Shown: positions 32,197 through 41,273 of the stretch, piece by piece
How the letters are laid out: each line of letters opens with the position of its first letter
Numbering within the stretch: the stretch's first letter is position 1
NCBI RefSeq assembly: GCF_009908195.1
Contig: NZ_JAAAHS010000002.1
Span: 1 to 64,000, forward strand
Length of the DNA stretch: 64,000 nucleotides
Direction of reading: 5' to 3'
Source of the DNA: Streptomyces boluensis
GTDB lineage: Bacteria > Actinomycetota > Actinomycetes > Streptomycetales > Streptomycetaceae
Program-made: the position numbers and the translations under genes
Notes under the pieces: model-generated
Told to the model about the DNA's origin: nothing
Database searches by the model: none
What the model saw: only the letters and a program-made list of their open reading frames with translations

Positions 32197-33780
32197 TCAG
32201 CCCTCCCGCTTCGCGGTGACGAACACGAACGTCCCCGGCCCGGACTCCTCGACCACGCTCAACCCGGCGGCGGCCAGCCAGGATTGGACCTCCTGCGGCT
32301 CGAACAGCAGGTAACCGTCAGGCCGGCCCGGGAAGATGTGCGCGCGCTGGAAGTAGCGGTACACCGGGTCGTCGGCCCAACGGAAGGTCATCAGGGTCAG
32401 GATGCCGCCCGGCTTCAGGCAGCGGCCGATCTCGGCGATCGCCTGGGCCGCGTCCGGCATCGCCTGCAGGGCGTTCCAGCAGTTGACGGCGGTCAGGCTG
32501 CTGTCGGCGACGGGCAGTTCAAGGGCACTGGCCCGGACCGCGGACACGTGTGGCAGCCGGCCGCGCAGCCAGTGGAGCATGGCGTCGTTGAGGTCCAGGG
32601 CGATGAGCCGGTCGGCGCCGACGGCGTCGGCGACCACCCAGGTCCAGCGACCGGCGCCGGCCGCGAGGTCCAGGACGGGGGCATCGGTGCGGGCGGTGGC
32701 GGCCGCGTGCAGCCGGTCGGCGATGTAGGCGTCCTCGATCGCCGGCGTGATGTCGCCGCCCCAGTTCTGGCCCATGATGCGCAGGTAGGCCGGGCGCAGG
32801 CCGGCCTCGTAGTGCTGGCCGACGGTGCTCATCACGGCGGCGTTCTGGAGCACATCGGCCTCGACGTCCTCGGCGTCGTCGCTCACGCCGGCGCCGGAGC
32901 GCTCCCGGCGGGAGAGGTCGAGGATGCCACCGGGGGCGACGGGGTAGAAGGTGTCGCAGGCCTCGCAGCGCGCACCCTTGTCCTGGAAGGTGAGGGCGCT
33001 CCGGCAGGAGGTGCAGCACAGCGCGGATCCGTGCCGGGCGAACGTGGTGCCGTCGGCGGGACCTGCCCCCTTGTGCGGGGCCGACCAGTACGGGTTCTGG
33101 TCGACGACCGGGGTGGGCATGCCGTTGGCCACCGACCACAGGGCCTTGGCGCCGGCCGTGGCCCACATCGTGCGGGTGTCGTCATGCCAGGTATGGGTGA
33201 TCTGCTCCGGTGTCAGGTCCTTGATCCAGGACCGGTCGAAGTCCCGCTCCTGCTCGTCGATGTCCCAGTCGAACGGCGAGGGCCAGGCCCGGCCCAGGTC
33301 GGGGTCGAGGTGGTTCAGCCGGGTCAGCCCGCGGTCGAGGCGGGTCCGGTCGTCGGGGGCAAGGGGCACACCGCTGAACGCGGGCCATACGCGGGCGCGT
33401 TCGTCGGGGAAGTGCGAGAGCAGGTACGCCAGCGCCAGGGTGAGCGGTGTGACGGCGGTGGTGCCGCGGGCCTCGTCGAGGAAGGTGTCCAAGCCCTGGC
33501 GTACGGCGGTGGCGACCGGGCCGTCGAGCGCCGGGTACTCGGCCTCGACGAGCAGGCCGAGGCCGACCGCCAGGTAGCCGCGGTGCGCGGCGTCGGCGCC
33601 GTCCCAGGCGGCCAGCAGCTCGGGGACGGCTTCCCCCGCCGCGGCGGGATCGTTCAGCGATCCGTCGGTCCAGAACGTGCCGACCAGGCGGCTGAACGCC
33701 TCGGCCAGCGCTTCGGAGTCTGCTTCACGGAAGGCGGTCAGCGATCCGGCGGCGGTGGCCGGCGCGGCGTTCGGAGCCAT
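32197..33780 (-). CDS. SAM-dependent methyltransferase with N-terminal extension and zinc ribbon
   Basis: A 527-residue protein. Residues 1-240 match no family I recognise. Residues 250-285 form a zinc ribbon (CCTSC at 255-259 and CEAC at 272-275), as in RlmA-type methyltransferases. The C-terminal half is a class I methyltransferase with motif I VLDLAAGAG at 369-377, LIALDLNDAML for motif II and a C-terminal LKPGGILTLMTFRW. GAGAGG lies 7 bases before the ATG. It is coupled to the solute-binding-protein homologue downstream and divergent from the molybdopterin enzyme. The substrate is unknown; a small-molecule or carrier-bound substrate fits the setting better than rRNA. Confidence 0.85.
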   Translation of the reverse strand: MAPNAAPATAAGSLTAFREADSEALAEAFSRLVGTFWTDGSLNDPAAAGEAVPELLAAWDGADAAHRGYLAVGLGLLVEAEYPALDGPVATAVRQGLDTFLDEARGTTAVTPLTLALAYLLSHFPDERARVWPAFSGVPLAPDDRTRLDRGLTRLNHLDPDLGRAWPSPFDWDIDEQERDFDRSWIKDLTPEQITHTWHDDTRTMWATAGAKALWSVANGMPTPVVDQNPYWSAPHKGAGPADGTTFARHGSALCCTSCRSALTFQDKGARCEACDTFYPVAPGGILDLSRRERSGAGVSDDAEDVEADVLQNAAVMSTVGQHYEAGLRPAYLRIMGQNWGGDITPAIEDAYIADRLHAAATARTDAPVLDLAAGAGRWTWVVADAVGADRLIALDLNDAMLHWLRGRLPHVSAVRASALELPVADSSLTAVNCWNALQAMPDAAQAIAEIGRCLKPGGILTLMTFRWADDPVYRYFQRAHIFPGRPDGYLLFEPQEVQSWLAAAGLSVVEESGPGTFVFVTAKREG

Positions 33781-34081
33781 GACGAATCCTCTCTTCGGCA
33801 GGTCCCCACGATGTCTGGCCCGACGGCGGCTGACATCTTCGGGAATGCCCAACTGGCCTGCGCTGCTCGGCATTCAGGGAGAAGGGTCCGCGCCGCGCCG
33901 CTGCTAGCGTCGGGCGGCAGGTGGACCGTGTGACGCCGGCGAGGTCCGCCTGTCCCCCTTCCACGGCCTTCCACGGCCCGGACGACCCGGACGGCCCGGA
34001 CGACCCGGACGACCCGGTCGGCGGTGGCCCGGGTGGGCCTTCGCCCGGGGCGTCGGCCCACCCCCGAACTCGGGAGCGAGC
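33781..34081. other. Divergent promoter region, 301 bases, with tandem short repeats
   Basis: The region between the methyltransferase and the molybdopterin enzyme holds both ribosome binding sites and, at about 33974-34020, a run of imperfect 9-base units of type GACGACCCG/GACGGCCCG. I see no gene in it. Confidence 0.6.
33974..34020. repeat. Tandem 9-base repeat, about five units
   Basis: Units of the form CCCGGACGA or CCCGGACGG follow one another, preceded by a duplicated TTCCACGGCC. It lies 60-110 bases before the molybdopterin enzyme start. Confidence 0.7.
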
Positions 34082-36211
34082 ATGAAGACTGCACTGCGGA
34101 CCTGTCCCCTGTGTGAGACGTCCTGCGGGCTACGGCTGACCCTGGACGACGCCGGCTCCGTACTGCGGGTCGAGGGCGATCAGGACGACCCGTTCAGTAA
34201 GGGCTTCATCTGCCCGAAGGGGGCGGCGCTCGGCCAGCTCGACGAGGATCCGGACCGGCTGACGCGTCCGCTGGTCCGGGTCGACGGGGAGTTGCGGCCC
34301 GCCAGTTGGGAGGAGGCGTTCGCCGAGGTGCACCGTGGGCTCGGCGAGATCATGGCGGCGCACGGCCGCGACGCCGTGGCGCTGTACTTCGGCAACCCGA
34401 CGTTCCACACCATGGCCGGATTCCTCTACCGGCAGCCGCTGACCCAGACCCTCGGCAGCCGCAACGTGTACTCGGCCGGCACCATCGACCAGATGCCCAA
34501 GCACGTCGCCAGCGGCCTGATGTTCGGTGATCCGATGGCCGTGGCCGTCCCGGATCTCGATCGCACCGACTACATGCTGATCCTCGGGGCGAACCCGGTG
34601 GAGTCCAACGGCTCGCTGTGCGTGGCGCCGAACTTCAAGGGCCGGCTGCGGGCTCTGCAGGAGCGCGGCGGCAAGGTCGTGGTCGTCGATCCGCGGCGCA
34701 CCCGCACCGCCGAACTCGCCGACGAGCACCTGTTCATCCGCCCCGGGACGGATGCGTACCTGTTGTTCGGCATCGTGCACACACTCTTCGCCGAGGGACT
34801 GACCTCTCTGGACATGGAGGTCACCGGGCTCCCCGAACTCAGGTCCCTGGCAAGCGACTTCACGCCGGAAGTGGTGGAGCGGGCCTGCGGCGTACCGGCG
34901 GCGACGACGGTGCGGCTGGCGCGGGAGATCGCGGCGGCGCCGTCAGCGTCCGTCTACGCCCGGATCGGCACCTGCACCGCCGAGTTCGGCTCGACGGCGC
35001 AGTGGCTGGTCGACGTCATCAATGCCCTGACCGGGAACCTGGACCGGGCCGGTGGCGTCATGTTCGCCAAGACCGCGGGCCTGGAGATCTTCCGCAGCGG
35101 ACAGCCGTTCGCCACCGGCGCGTGGCACAGCCGGGTACGCGGACTGCCGGAGGTCCTCGGCGAGATCCCGGTCGCCACGATGGCCGACGAGATCGAGACA
35201 CCCGGGGAGGGGCAGGTCCGGGCCCTGCTCACGGTGGGGGGCAATCCGGCGCTGTCCGCGCCGGGCGCCCCGCGCCTGGCGCGGGCCCTGTCCGGCCTTG
35301 ACTTCATGGTCTGCGTCGACCCCTACCTGAACGAGACGACCCGGCACGCGAACGTGATCCTGCCACCGCCGCGGATCCTGCAGAGCCCGCACTTCGACTT
35401 CCTGGTGCAGATCATCATGGTCCGCAACTACGCCCGCTTCTCCCCGCCGGTGCTGCCGCTGGGGCAGGACCAGCGCTCCGAGGCCTCGATCCTGGCCAAG
35501 CTGTTGCTGATCCTGAGCGGTCAGGGCCCCGACGTCGGCCCCGAGGTGGCTGAGGAGATGCTGCTCGGGCAGCTGCTCGCGGCCGCGCCGGGGCTGCGTG
35601 ATGGCCTGGACGGTGCCGACGGGACCGAGAACATATTGGATGCGCTGCTGAAACTGGGGTCCTACGGTCTGTCGCTTGACGCGATGCGGCAGGCCCCGCA
35701 CGGCCTGGACCTCGGTCCGCTCCAGCCGCGCCTTGAGGAGATCCTGTGCACCGCGTCGGGGAAGGTCGACCTGGCGCCGGCGGTGCTGGCCGCCGACGTG
35801 TCGCGCCTGCTGGACCGGCTGCGGGACCCGGCCCCGGAGATGGTGCTGATCGGACGCCGGCATCTGCGCTCCAACAACAGCTGGATGCACAACGTGCCCT
35901 CGCTGGTGGGCGGCAGCAACCGGTGCACGCTGCACGTCCATCCGCGGGACGTGGCCCGCTTCGGCCTCGGGGACCGGGCGCGGGTGAAGTCCGCGGCCGG
36001 GGAGGTCGAGGTGTCGGTGGAGGCCACCGAGACGGTCATGCCGGGGGTGGTGAGTCTGCCGCACGGCTGGGGTCACGAGGACAGCGGGCAGGCCGTGGCA
36101 CGCAGCAACCCCGGTGTCAACGCCAACGCGCTCACCGACGAGTTGGTGGTGGACCCGGTGTCGGGGAACGCGGTGTTCAACGGGGTACCGGTGCAGGTGC
36201 TGCCGGTGTGA
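34082..36211 (+). CDS. Molybdopterin (bis-PGD) oxidoreductase with one [4Fe-4S] site
   Basis: A 709-residue CISM/DMSO-reductase-superfamily catalytic subunit. Cys8, Cys11, Cys15 and Cys44 form the N-terminal iron-sulfur motif, followed by the cofactor-binding segments LILGANPVESNG, VVVDPRRTRTAE and GNPALSAPGAPRLA, and the C-terminal molydopterin dinucleotide-binding domain (RARVKSAAGEVEV, LPHGWGH). There is no signal peptide, so it is cytoplasmic. Aligning by eye with formate dehydrogenase, the Sec/Cys molybdenum-ligand position is Asp136. No electron-transfer subunit lies nearby. GGGAGC precedes the ATG. Such enzymes are rare in biosynthetic loci; reduction or hydroxylation of a pathway intermediate is inferred. 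Confidence 0.88.
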   Translation: MKTALRTCPLCETSCGLRLTLDDAGSVLRVEGDQDDPFSKGFICPKGAALGQLDEDPDRLTRPLVRVDGELRPASWEEAFAEVHRGLGEIMAAHGRDAVALYFGNPTFHTMAGFLYRQPLTQTLGSRNVYSAGTIDQMPKHVASGLMFGDPMAVAVPDLDRTDYMLILGANPVESNGSLCVAPNFKGRLRALQERGGKVVVVDPRRTRTAELADEHLFIRPGTDAYLLFGIVHTLFAEGLTSLDMEVTGLPELRSLASDFTPEVVERACGVPAATTVRLAREIAAAPSASVYARIGTCTAEFGSTAQWLVDVINALTGNLDRAGGVMFAKTAGLEIFRSGQPFATGAWHSRVRGLPEVLGEIPVATMADEIETPGEGQVRALLTVGGNPALSAPGAPRLARALSGLDFMVCVDPYLNETTRHANVILPPPRILQSPHFDFLVQIIMVRNYARFSPPVLPLGQDQRSEASILAKLLLILSGQGPDVGPEVAEEMLLGQLLAAAPGLRDGLDGADGTENILDALLKLGSYGLSLDAMRQAPHGLDLGPLQPRLEEILCTASGKVDLAPAVLAADVSRLLDRLRDPAPEMVLIGRRHLRSNNSWMHNVPSLVGGSNRCTLHVHPRDVARFGLGDRARVKSAAGEVEVSVEATETVMPGVVSLPHGWGHEDSGQAVARSNPGVNANALTDELVVDPVSGNAVFNGVPVQVLPV

Positions 36212-36212
36212 G

Positions 36213-36265
36213 GACAAGCACTGAGCGGCGCCGTGCGTGATGCACGGCGCCGCTCAGTGCTTGTC
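36213..36265. terminator. Bidirectional terminator, perfect 24-base stem
   Basis: The arms 36213-36236 and 36242-36265 pair completely around a 5-base loop, starting two bases after the stop of the molybdopterin enzyme and ending eight bases before the stop of the convergent FAD gene. Confidence 0.93.
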
Positions 36266-36273
36266 GGTGAGGA

Positions 36274-37638
36274 TCAGTCCTGGTCGGCTTCGGCCGGGAC
36301 GACGTTGACGTTCAGGTGGAAGATGTTGCTGGGGTCGTACTTGTGCTTCAGCGCCGCCAGCTGTCGATACACCTGCTTCGGGTACACCGCGTCGATGTCC
36401 GCCGGGAGGATGTCGCTCAGGAAGCCGCTGTAGGCACCGGACGTCGACGGGGCCAACGCGGACCAGAACGCTTCGTAGGCGGGCAGCAGCGGCTCGTTCC
36501 CCTCCGGGGAGCCGAGCAGCACGCCCATGATCATTGCCTGGGTGGAGCGGTGGGGGAACGCGGTCGCGTCCTGCGGCACCCGGTTCAGGGCGCCGCCGAT
36601 GCTGCGGATCTCGACGTACAGGTTCTCGAGGTTGGCCTGTTCGGTGAGGATCGTCGTGACCAGGTCCCCGGTCAGGGCCGGGGTGAGGCGGTTGCGGACG
36701 CGCGGGCGCCAGCCCGGGGGGAGGTCGCCCGCGGGCTGGAGGGCCTCGCCGTAGGGCATAAGGCGGACCTGGTCCTCCACGACGGTGCCGAGTTTGCGGA
36801 TCGGGTCGATGGCCGATTTGGCGTCCGCTTCGTCGTCGCCGGCGTAACAGACCACGATGGCCAGGGGCGGGGCGGCCTCGCCGAAGGTCGGCCAGCACAT
36901 GGCGGTTGCGGTGAGCTCCTCGGGGGCGGAGTCCATGTGCGCCGCCCAGCCGCGCAGGACGGCGGCGGTCTCCTCGGGGGCGAAGGAGATCTGGCCGAAG
37001 AAGACCTGTGGGACCGGCTGTGCCACCACGGTGAAGGAGGTCACCACGCCGAAGTTGCCGCCACCGCCGCGGATCGCCCAGAAGAGGTCCGGGTTCTCCT
37101 CGGCGCTGGCCGACAGGATGCGGCCGTCGGCCGTCACGACCTCCGCGGCCACAAGGCTGTCCAGGGCCAAGCCGTGCTTACGGGCCAGCCAGCCGATGCC
37201 GCCGCCGACCAGCAGGCCGCCGACACCCACGCTGGTGGTGTCGCCGGAGGTGAAGGCCAAACCGTGCGGCTCCAACGCGGCGGCGACATCGGCCCACTGG
37301 GCGCCGGCGCCGAGGCGGACCAGACGCTCGGACTCGTCCACCACCTCGATGGAGTCGAGGTGCGCCAGGTTCAGGACCAGGCCGCCGACGTTGGTGCTGA
37401 AACCGGCGTTGCTGTGGCCACCGCTGCGGGTGGAGATCTCCAGATCGTGCTCGACCGCGAAGTTTATGCCGCGGGCCACGTCGTCGTTGCTGCGGACTCG
37501 GATGATCACGGCCGGGTGCCCGGTGTGGACGATCAGATCGGTGAGCTCGTCGTATCCCTCGTCGCCCGGCACGAAAACCTCGCCGGTGACTTCGGCCCGC
37601 AGGCGCTCGATGACCGCGGGGTCCAAGTCGCTGTTCAT
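36274..37638 (-). CDS. Berberine-bridge-type FAD oxidoreductase, mono-covalent type, copy 1
   Basis: A 454-residue flavoprotein with FAD_binding_4 domain (RSGGHSNAG, FAD-linking His75 expected) and C-terminal BBE segment (LKHKYDPSNIFHLNVNV). At the place of the second, cysteinyl attachment the sequence has Thr134 (SGDTTSVGVGG), so flavin should be bound through His only. The family oxidises alcohols, amines or C-H next to aromatic rings with O2. It closely parallels the gene at 60595. Start ATG 37638 has GAGGAGAG upstream. It ends against the 24-base terminator. Confidence 0.9.
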   Translation of the reverse strand: MNSDLDPAVIERLRAEVTGEVFVPGDEGYDELTDLIVHTGHPAVIIRVRSNDDVARGINFAVEHDLEISTRSGGHSNAGFSTNVGGLVLNLAHLDSIEVVDESERLVRLGAGAQWADVAAALEPHGLAFTSGDTTSVGVGGLLVGGGIGWLARKHGLALDSLVAAEVVTADGRILSASAEENPDLFWAIRGGGGNFGVVTSFTVVAQPVPQVFFGQISFAPEETAAVLRGWAAHMDSAPEELTATAMCWPTFGEAAPPLAIVVCYAGDDEADAKSAIDPIRKLGTVVEDQVRLMPYGEALQPAGDLPPGWRPRVRNRLTPALTGDLVTTILTEQANLENLYVEIRSIGGALNRVPQDATAFPHRSTQAMIMGVLLGSPEGNEPLLPAYEAFWSALAPSTSGAYSGFLSDILPADIDAVYPKQVYRQLAALKHKYDPSNIFHLNVNVVPAEADQD

Positions 37639-37841
37639 GGTGGTCTCTCTCCTCTTCCGTTGAGCCAGCACCCGTCGGCGCTGTCCTCTTCCTATACCTG
37701 TCAGTCGGCGCCGAAGCCCGGATCAGGACATGTGCCGCACGCCGGTTTCCGCGGCGGGACGGTCTGGAGGAGGTCATCTACGAGAAGGGGTCCCCATGGC
37801 CGGCATCCGCCACCGCGGCCGCCGGGACAGCGCGAGGGCCC

Positions 37842-37867
37842 GCCGGCGGCGGATGACCGCCGCCGGC
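37842..37867. terminator. Hairpin behind the HpaB-type monooxygenase gene
   Basis: An 11-base perfect GC stem (37842-37852 with 37857-37867) and a 4-base loop, about 55 bases past the stop of the leftward gene at 37921. Confidence 0.6.
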
Positions 37868-37920
37868 CAGGCTCTGCCGGCGTCTCAGCGCTCCTCGGGC
37901 AGCTGGCACGCGCCGTGGTG

Positions 37921-39450
37921 TCAGGGCCGGTTGATCAGATTCTTGAGGTCCGGGAAGGACTCCAGGTCCGGGACCGTCCAGCCGTCCAGGTCGTACTCGG
38001 ACATGCATTGCTCGGCGAACTTCTCGTAGTCGGCCAGCTGCCCGGAGGCCAGTTGACTGGCGTACAGCTCGACCCGGGTGTTCTCGTGGTTGCCCGAGTA
38101 GTTGCGCTCGTACAGCTCGTGCCGGCTGCCGAACTCGCTGCCGATGGAGTCCCACAGCAGCTTCATGAGCTTGGCCCGGTCCACTGCCGTGGCCCCGCCT
38201 GAGCCGCGGACATACTTGTCCAGGTACGGCCGCGTCTCCGGGTTGCGGAAGTCCTCGGCGCTGGAGGGAACGTAGATCAGCCCACTGGCCACGTCCTGCA
38301 GGATGATCTCCCGGATACGCGGGTAGCCGACCTGCATGAACCACCGGTAGGCCATCCCGTAGTCCCCGTTGGGCAGCACCGCTCCGTCCTTCCACGGCAC
38401 CGGGTTGCGCGCGGCCGCGTCGGACAGCCCCCAGAACAGGTTCCGCCAGGCCAGCACCTCCCCCAGCCGGCTCTGCACGCCGCGGAAGTCCCGCGTGCCG
38501 GTGAGCTGCAGCGCCTTGGACAGCAGACCGGCCAGGAACTCCAGCTTCACCGCGAGCCGGATACAACCGTGGAAGGTGAACCGCTCGGGGAAGCCGGAGC
38601 GGGCGGTGAACATCTGCACCTTGCCCAGGTCCCCGTAGATGAAGACGTTCTCCCAGGGGATCAGCACCTTGTCCATCACGAGGATCGTGTCGTTCTCGTC
38701 CAGCCGTGAGGACAGCGGGTAGTCGAAGGGGCTGCCGGCCACGGCCGCGGTCGCGGTGTAGGAAGGCCGGCAGATCAGCTTCACGCCGGGAGCGTCCATC
38801 GGCACGGTGGCCACCAGCGCGAACTCACGTTTGCGGATCGGCAGGCCGTAGTGCGCGATGAAGTTGTAGTGAGCCAGCGCCGAGCCGGTGGCCACCACCT
38901 TGGCGCCGCTGACCACGAGCCCCGCGTCGGTCTCCTTCTCCACATGGATGAAGACGTCCTTGACCTCGTCCGGCGGCCGGTCCCGGTCCACCGGCGGATG
39001 CACGATGGCGTGGTTCCAGAACAGCACCTTCTCCTGCGACTCGCGGTACCAGCGCCGGGCGTTGTCGGCGTAGTCCCCGTAGAAGTCGGCGTTGGCGCCG
39101 AGGGTGCCGAGGAAGGAGGCCTTGTAGTCCGGACTGCGTCCCATCCAGCCGTAGTTCAGCCGGGCCCAGCCCGCGATCGCGCCCTGTGCGGCGACCAGAT
39201 CCTCGGCGCTGCGCGGCGTGGTGAAGAAGCGGTGGGTGTACCCCTCGCCGCCGCCGTCGACCGGGCACGTCAGGACGTCGCGGTGGCGGTCGTCGTGCAG
39301 GGCGTCGTAGAGCCGGGCGGTCATGCGCACCGGGTTGTGGAACGCCGGGTGCGTCGTGACGTCCTTGACACGGTCGCCGTATACGTAGACCTCGCGAGCG
39401 TCGCGAAGGCTGTCCACGTACTCCTCGCCGGTCATTGGCCGAGTGGCCAT
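37921..39450 (-). CDS. HpaB/TftD-type FADH2-dependent aromatic monooxygenase
   Basis: A 509-residue large component of the 4-hydroxyphenylacetate 3-hydroxylase family, which also includes chlorophenol and pathway-specific tyrosyl hydroxylases. Typical parts are [20 protein letters not shown] at the N-terminus, [14 protein letters not shown], the central [33 protein letters not shown] near residue 265 and a C-terminal [14 protein letters not shown]-like segment. It hydroxylates a phenol using reduced flavin from a separate reductase, which I do not see beside it. The start at 39450 has AGGAAGG and GGACAGCA upstream; Met6 is an alternative. It may act on a free or PCP-bound tyrosine-like substrate. 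Confidence 0.9.
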   Translation of the reverse strand: MATRPMTGEEYVDSLRDAREVYVYGDRVKDVTTHPAFHNPVRMTARLYDALHDDRHRDVLTCPVDGGGEGYTHRFFTTPRSAEDLVAAQGAIAGWARLNYGWMGRSPDYKASFLGTLGANADFYGDYADNARRWYRESQEKVLFWNHAIVHPPVDRDRPPDEVKDVFIHVEKETDAGLVVSGAKVVATGSALAHYNFIAHYGLPIRKREFALVATVPMDAPGVKLICRPSYTATAAVAGSPFDYPLSSRLDENDTILVMDKVLIPWENVFIYGDLGKVQMFTARSGFPERFTFHGCIRLAVKLEFLAGLLSKALQLTGTRDFRGVQSRLGEVLAWRNLFWGLSDAAARNPVPWKDGAVLPNGDYGMAYRWFMQVGYPRIREIILQDVASGLIYVPSSAEDFRNPETRPYLDKYVRGSGGATAVDRAKLMKLLWDSIGSEFGSRHELYERNYSGNHENTRVELYASQLASGQLADYEKFAEQCMSEYDLDGWTVPDLESFPDLKNLINRP

Positions 39451-39729
39451 TGCTGTCCTGCCTTCCTGTCGGTCCGCCGGGCCCGGGGCCGGCGGACGCC
39501 GGTGTCAAAGCAGTTCCACGCCACAGCGGGACTCTGATTCACAGCGAGCGGCTCCCGGTTACACAATGACGACCGCGTCCAGCAGCGGCATCTCCTGGAG
39601 TGCGGCTGTCACCGCCGTCCGCGTACCGGATCCGGGCATGCCGCCAACTCGCCTGTCTCGTCGACTTCTTGACAGGCCGTCAACAGAACTCCGCGTACCG
39701 CCGGGCAGCCACCTGGGGACCTGCTGTCC

Positions 39730-40968
39730 TCATCGGAGATGGACCGGCAGCTCACGTCGGCCGTTCATGATGAAGGTGCCCTGGCCGGCCAGTTCGTCCG
39801 GCTTCACCGCCAGCTCCAGCCGGGGGAAGCGCTTGAACAGCTCCTCCACCGCGATGCTCACTTCCATCCGGGTCAGCGCCGGGCCGACGCACCGGTGGAC
39901 GCCGTGGCCGAACGCCACGTGCCGCTTGTCCGCGTGCCGGACGTCGAACTCCCCCGCGGCGTCGCCGTGCAGCTCCGGGTCGCGGCCGGTCGCGGCGTAA
40001 CCGACCACCACCGGGTCGCCCCGGGAGATGGTCACGCCGGCGATCTTGACGTCCTCCGTCGCGAACCGGAACGGCAGGTGCGCGACCGGCGCGTCGGTGC
40101 GCAGCGTCTCCTCCACCACGTCGTCCCAGTCCACCTCGCCGCCCGCTGCCAGGGCGCGCTGGCCGGGCCTGGTGAGGAGCGCCAGCGCGGTGTTCGTGAT
40201 GAGGTTCCTGGCCGGTTCGGTGCCGGTGTTGAGCATCAGCTGCGCCAGGCCGACCAGTTCGGCATCGGACCCGGCGCCCGCCCCGGACACCGGGCACCCG
40301 CTCGGCCCGGCCGCGACCAGATCGCTGATCAGGTCCTCCCCCGGTTCCCGGCGCTTCTTCGCGACCAGGGCCTCGATCTTGCTCCGCAGCGAGGCGAACT
40401 CCACGGCCGCCTTCTGCGGGTCCGTCTCGACGTACCCGGCGCGGTCCAGGATGCCGTCCGGGTCGCCGTCGGGCACGCCGAGCAGCTCGCCGATCACCCG
40501 CGACGCCACCGGGTGCGCGTACCGCACCTTGAGGTCGACGGGCTCGCCCGGCCGCTCGGCCGCATGGTCGGCCAGTTCGTCCAGCGCGCGCGTCACGATC
40601 CGCTCGACCCGCGGTCGCAGCATGGCGATCCGCCGCGGGCTGAACGCACCGGCGACAAGGCGGCGTTGGCGGGCGTGCGGCTCACCGTCCGCGGTGGACA
40701 TGTTGTCCATCCGAGCCCAGACGATCAGCGGGAAGTCCGGGGCGAGGGTGCCCTCGACGTACGCCGGCCAGTGCTGCCGGGCGTTCTTGGCGAACCGCCG
40801 CTCGTCCGCCAGGACCTGCCGGGCGGCGTGGTAGCCGGTCACCGACCAGGCCTCGACTCCGCCGGGCAGCAGCACCCGGGTGACCGGCCCGCGGGCCCGG
40901 AGCCGGGCCGCCTCGCCGTGGGTGTCGGTCCCGGCCGGGTCGATGACGAAGAGCGCATCGTCGTCCAC
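39730..40968 (-). CDS. Cytochrome P450 with atypical oxygen-activation motif
   Basis: A 412-residue soluble P450. The heme-binding motif FGHGVHRCVG gives Cys360 as ligand and the ExxR motif is EETLR (287-290). The I-helix reads NTGTEPARNLI: the acid Glu251 is kept, but the usual next-residue threonine is Pro252. I prefer GTG 40968, since AGGAGG (40974-40979) lies five bases upstream; the ATG at 41004 has no ribosome binding site. It is divergent from the RebM-like methyltransferase. Its place near a free-standing C domain and PCP suggests a carrier-bound or late hydroxylation step; this is inference. Confidence 0.9.
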   Translation of the reverse strand: MDDDALFVIDPAGTDTHGEAARLRARGPVTRVLLPGGVEAWSVTGYHAARQVLADERRFAKNARQHWPAYVEGTLAPDFPLIVWARMDNMSTADGEPHARQRRLVAGAFSPRRIAMLRPRVERIVTRALDELADHAAERPGEPVDLKVRYAHPVASRVIGELLGVPDGDPDGILDRAGYVETDPQKAAVEFASLRSKIEALVAKKRREPGEDLISDLVAAGPSGCPVSGAGAGSDAELVGLAQLMLNTGTEPARNLITNTALALLTRPGQRALAAGGEVDWDDVVEETLRTDAPVAHLPFRFATEDVKIAGVTISRGDPVVVGYAATGRDPELHGDAAGEFDVRHADKRHVAFGHGVHRCVGPALTRMEVSIAVEELFKRFPRLELAVKPDELAGQGTFIMNGRRELPVHLR

Positions 40969-40973
40969 GTCTG

Positions 40974-40979
40974 CCTCCT
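40974..40979 (-). promoter_or_regulatory. Ribosome binding site that decides the P450 start
   Basis: On the minus strand AGGAGG is followed after CAGAC by GTG 40968. No comparable site precedes the longer ATG start at 41004. Confidence 0.75.
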
Positions 40980-41273
40980 GTGAGGACGGATAGGTACCGG
41001 TCATGGTGTCCGGTGGGCGCCGCCGCGGGCGTCTTCCACAGTGCGGACTCGGTTCTTGCTGAACGCGACCGATCGCCGTGACGCCGGTGCCGGTCCTTCT
41101 TCGGATGCGCGGGTCCCGGGCAGACGATCACCGTCCGCTCGTTGTCCCAACTGGCCGCTCCTGCATGACGGATTCGCGGCGACGGCCGCAAGCAGGAAGA
41201 TGCCCGCCACTACCCCCACTGCGACCCTGGGGCAGGGCTTGGTGGATCTGGTCCCAGCGCGAGAGGAGAAGCC

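Noticed and set aside
32164-33933. Plus-strand frame opposite the zinc-ribbon methyltransferase
   Set aside because: The minus-strand reading has a clear SAM motif and zinc ribbon; the plus-strand reading has none.
33974-34020. Tandem repeats before the molybdopterin enzyme as operators
   Set aside because: Low-complexity CCCGGACGA units are common in GC-rich spacers; I list the repeat but claim no function.
39730-41004. ATG 41004 as start of the P450
   Set aside because: No ribosome binding site there, while AGGAGG stands five bases before GTG 40968.
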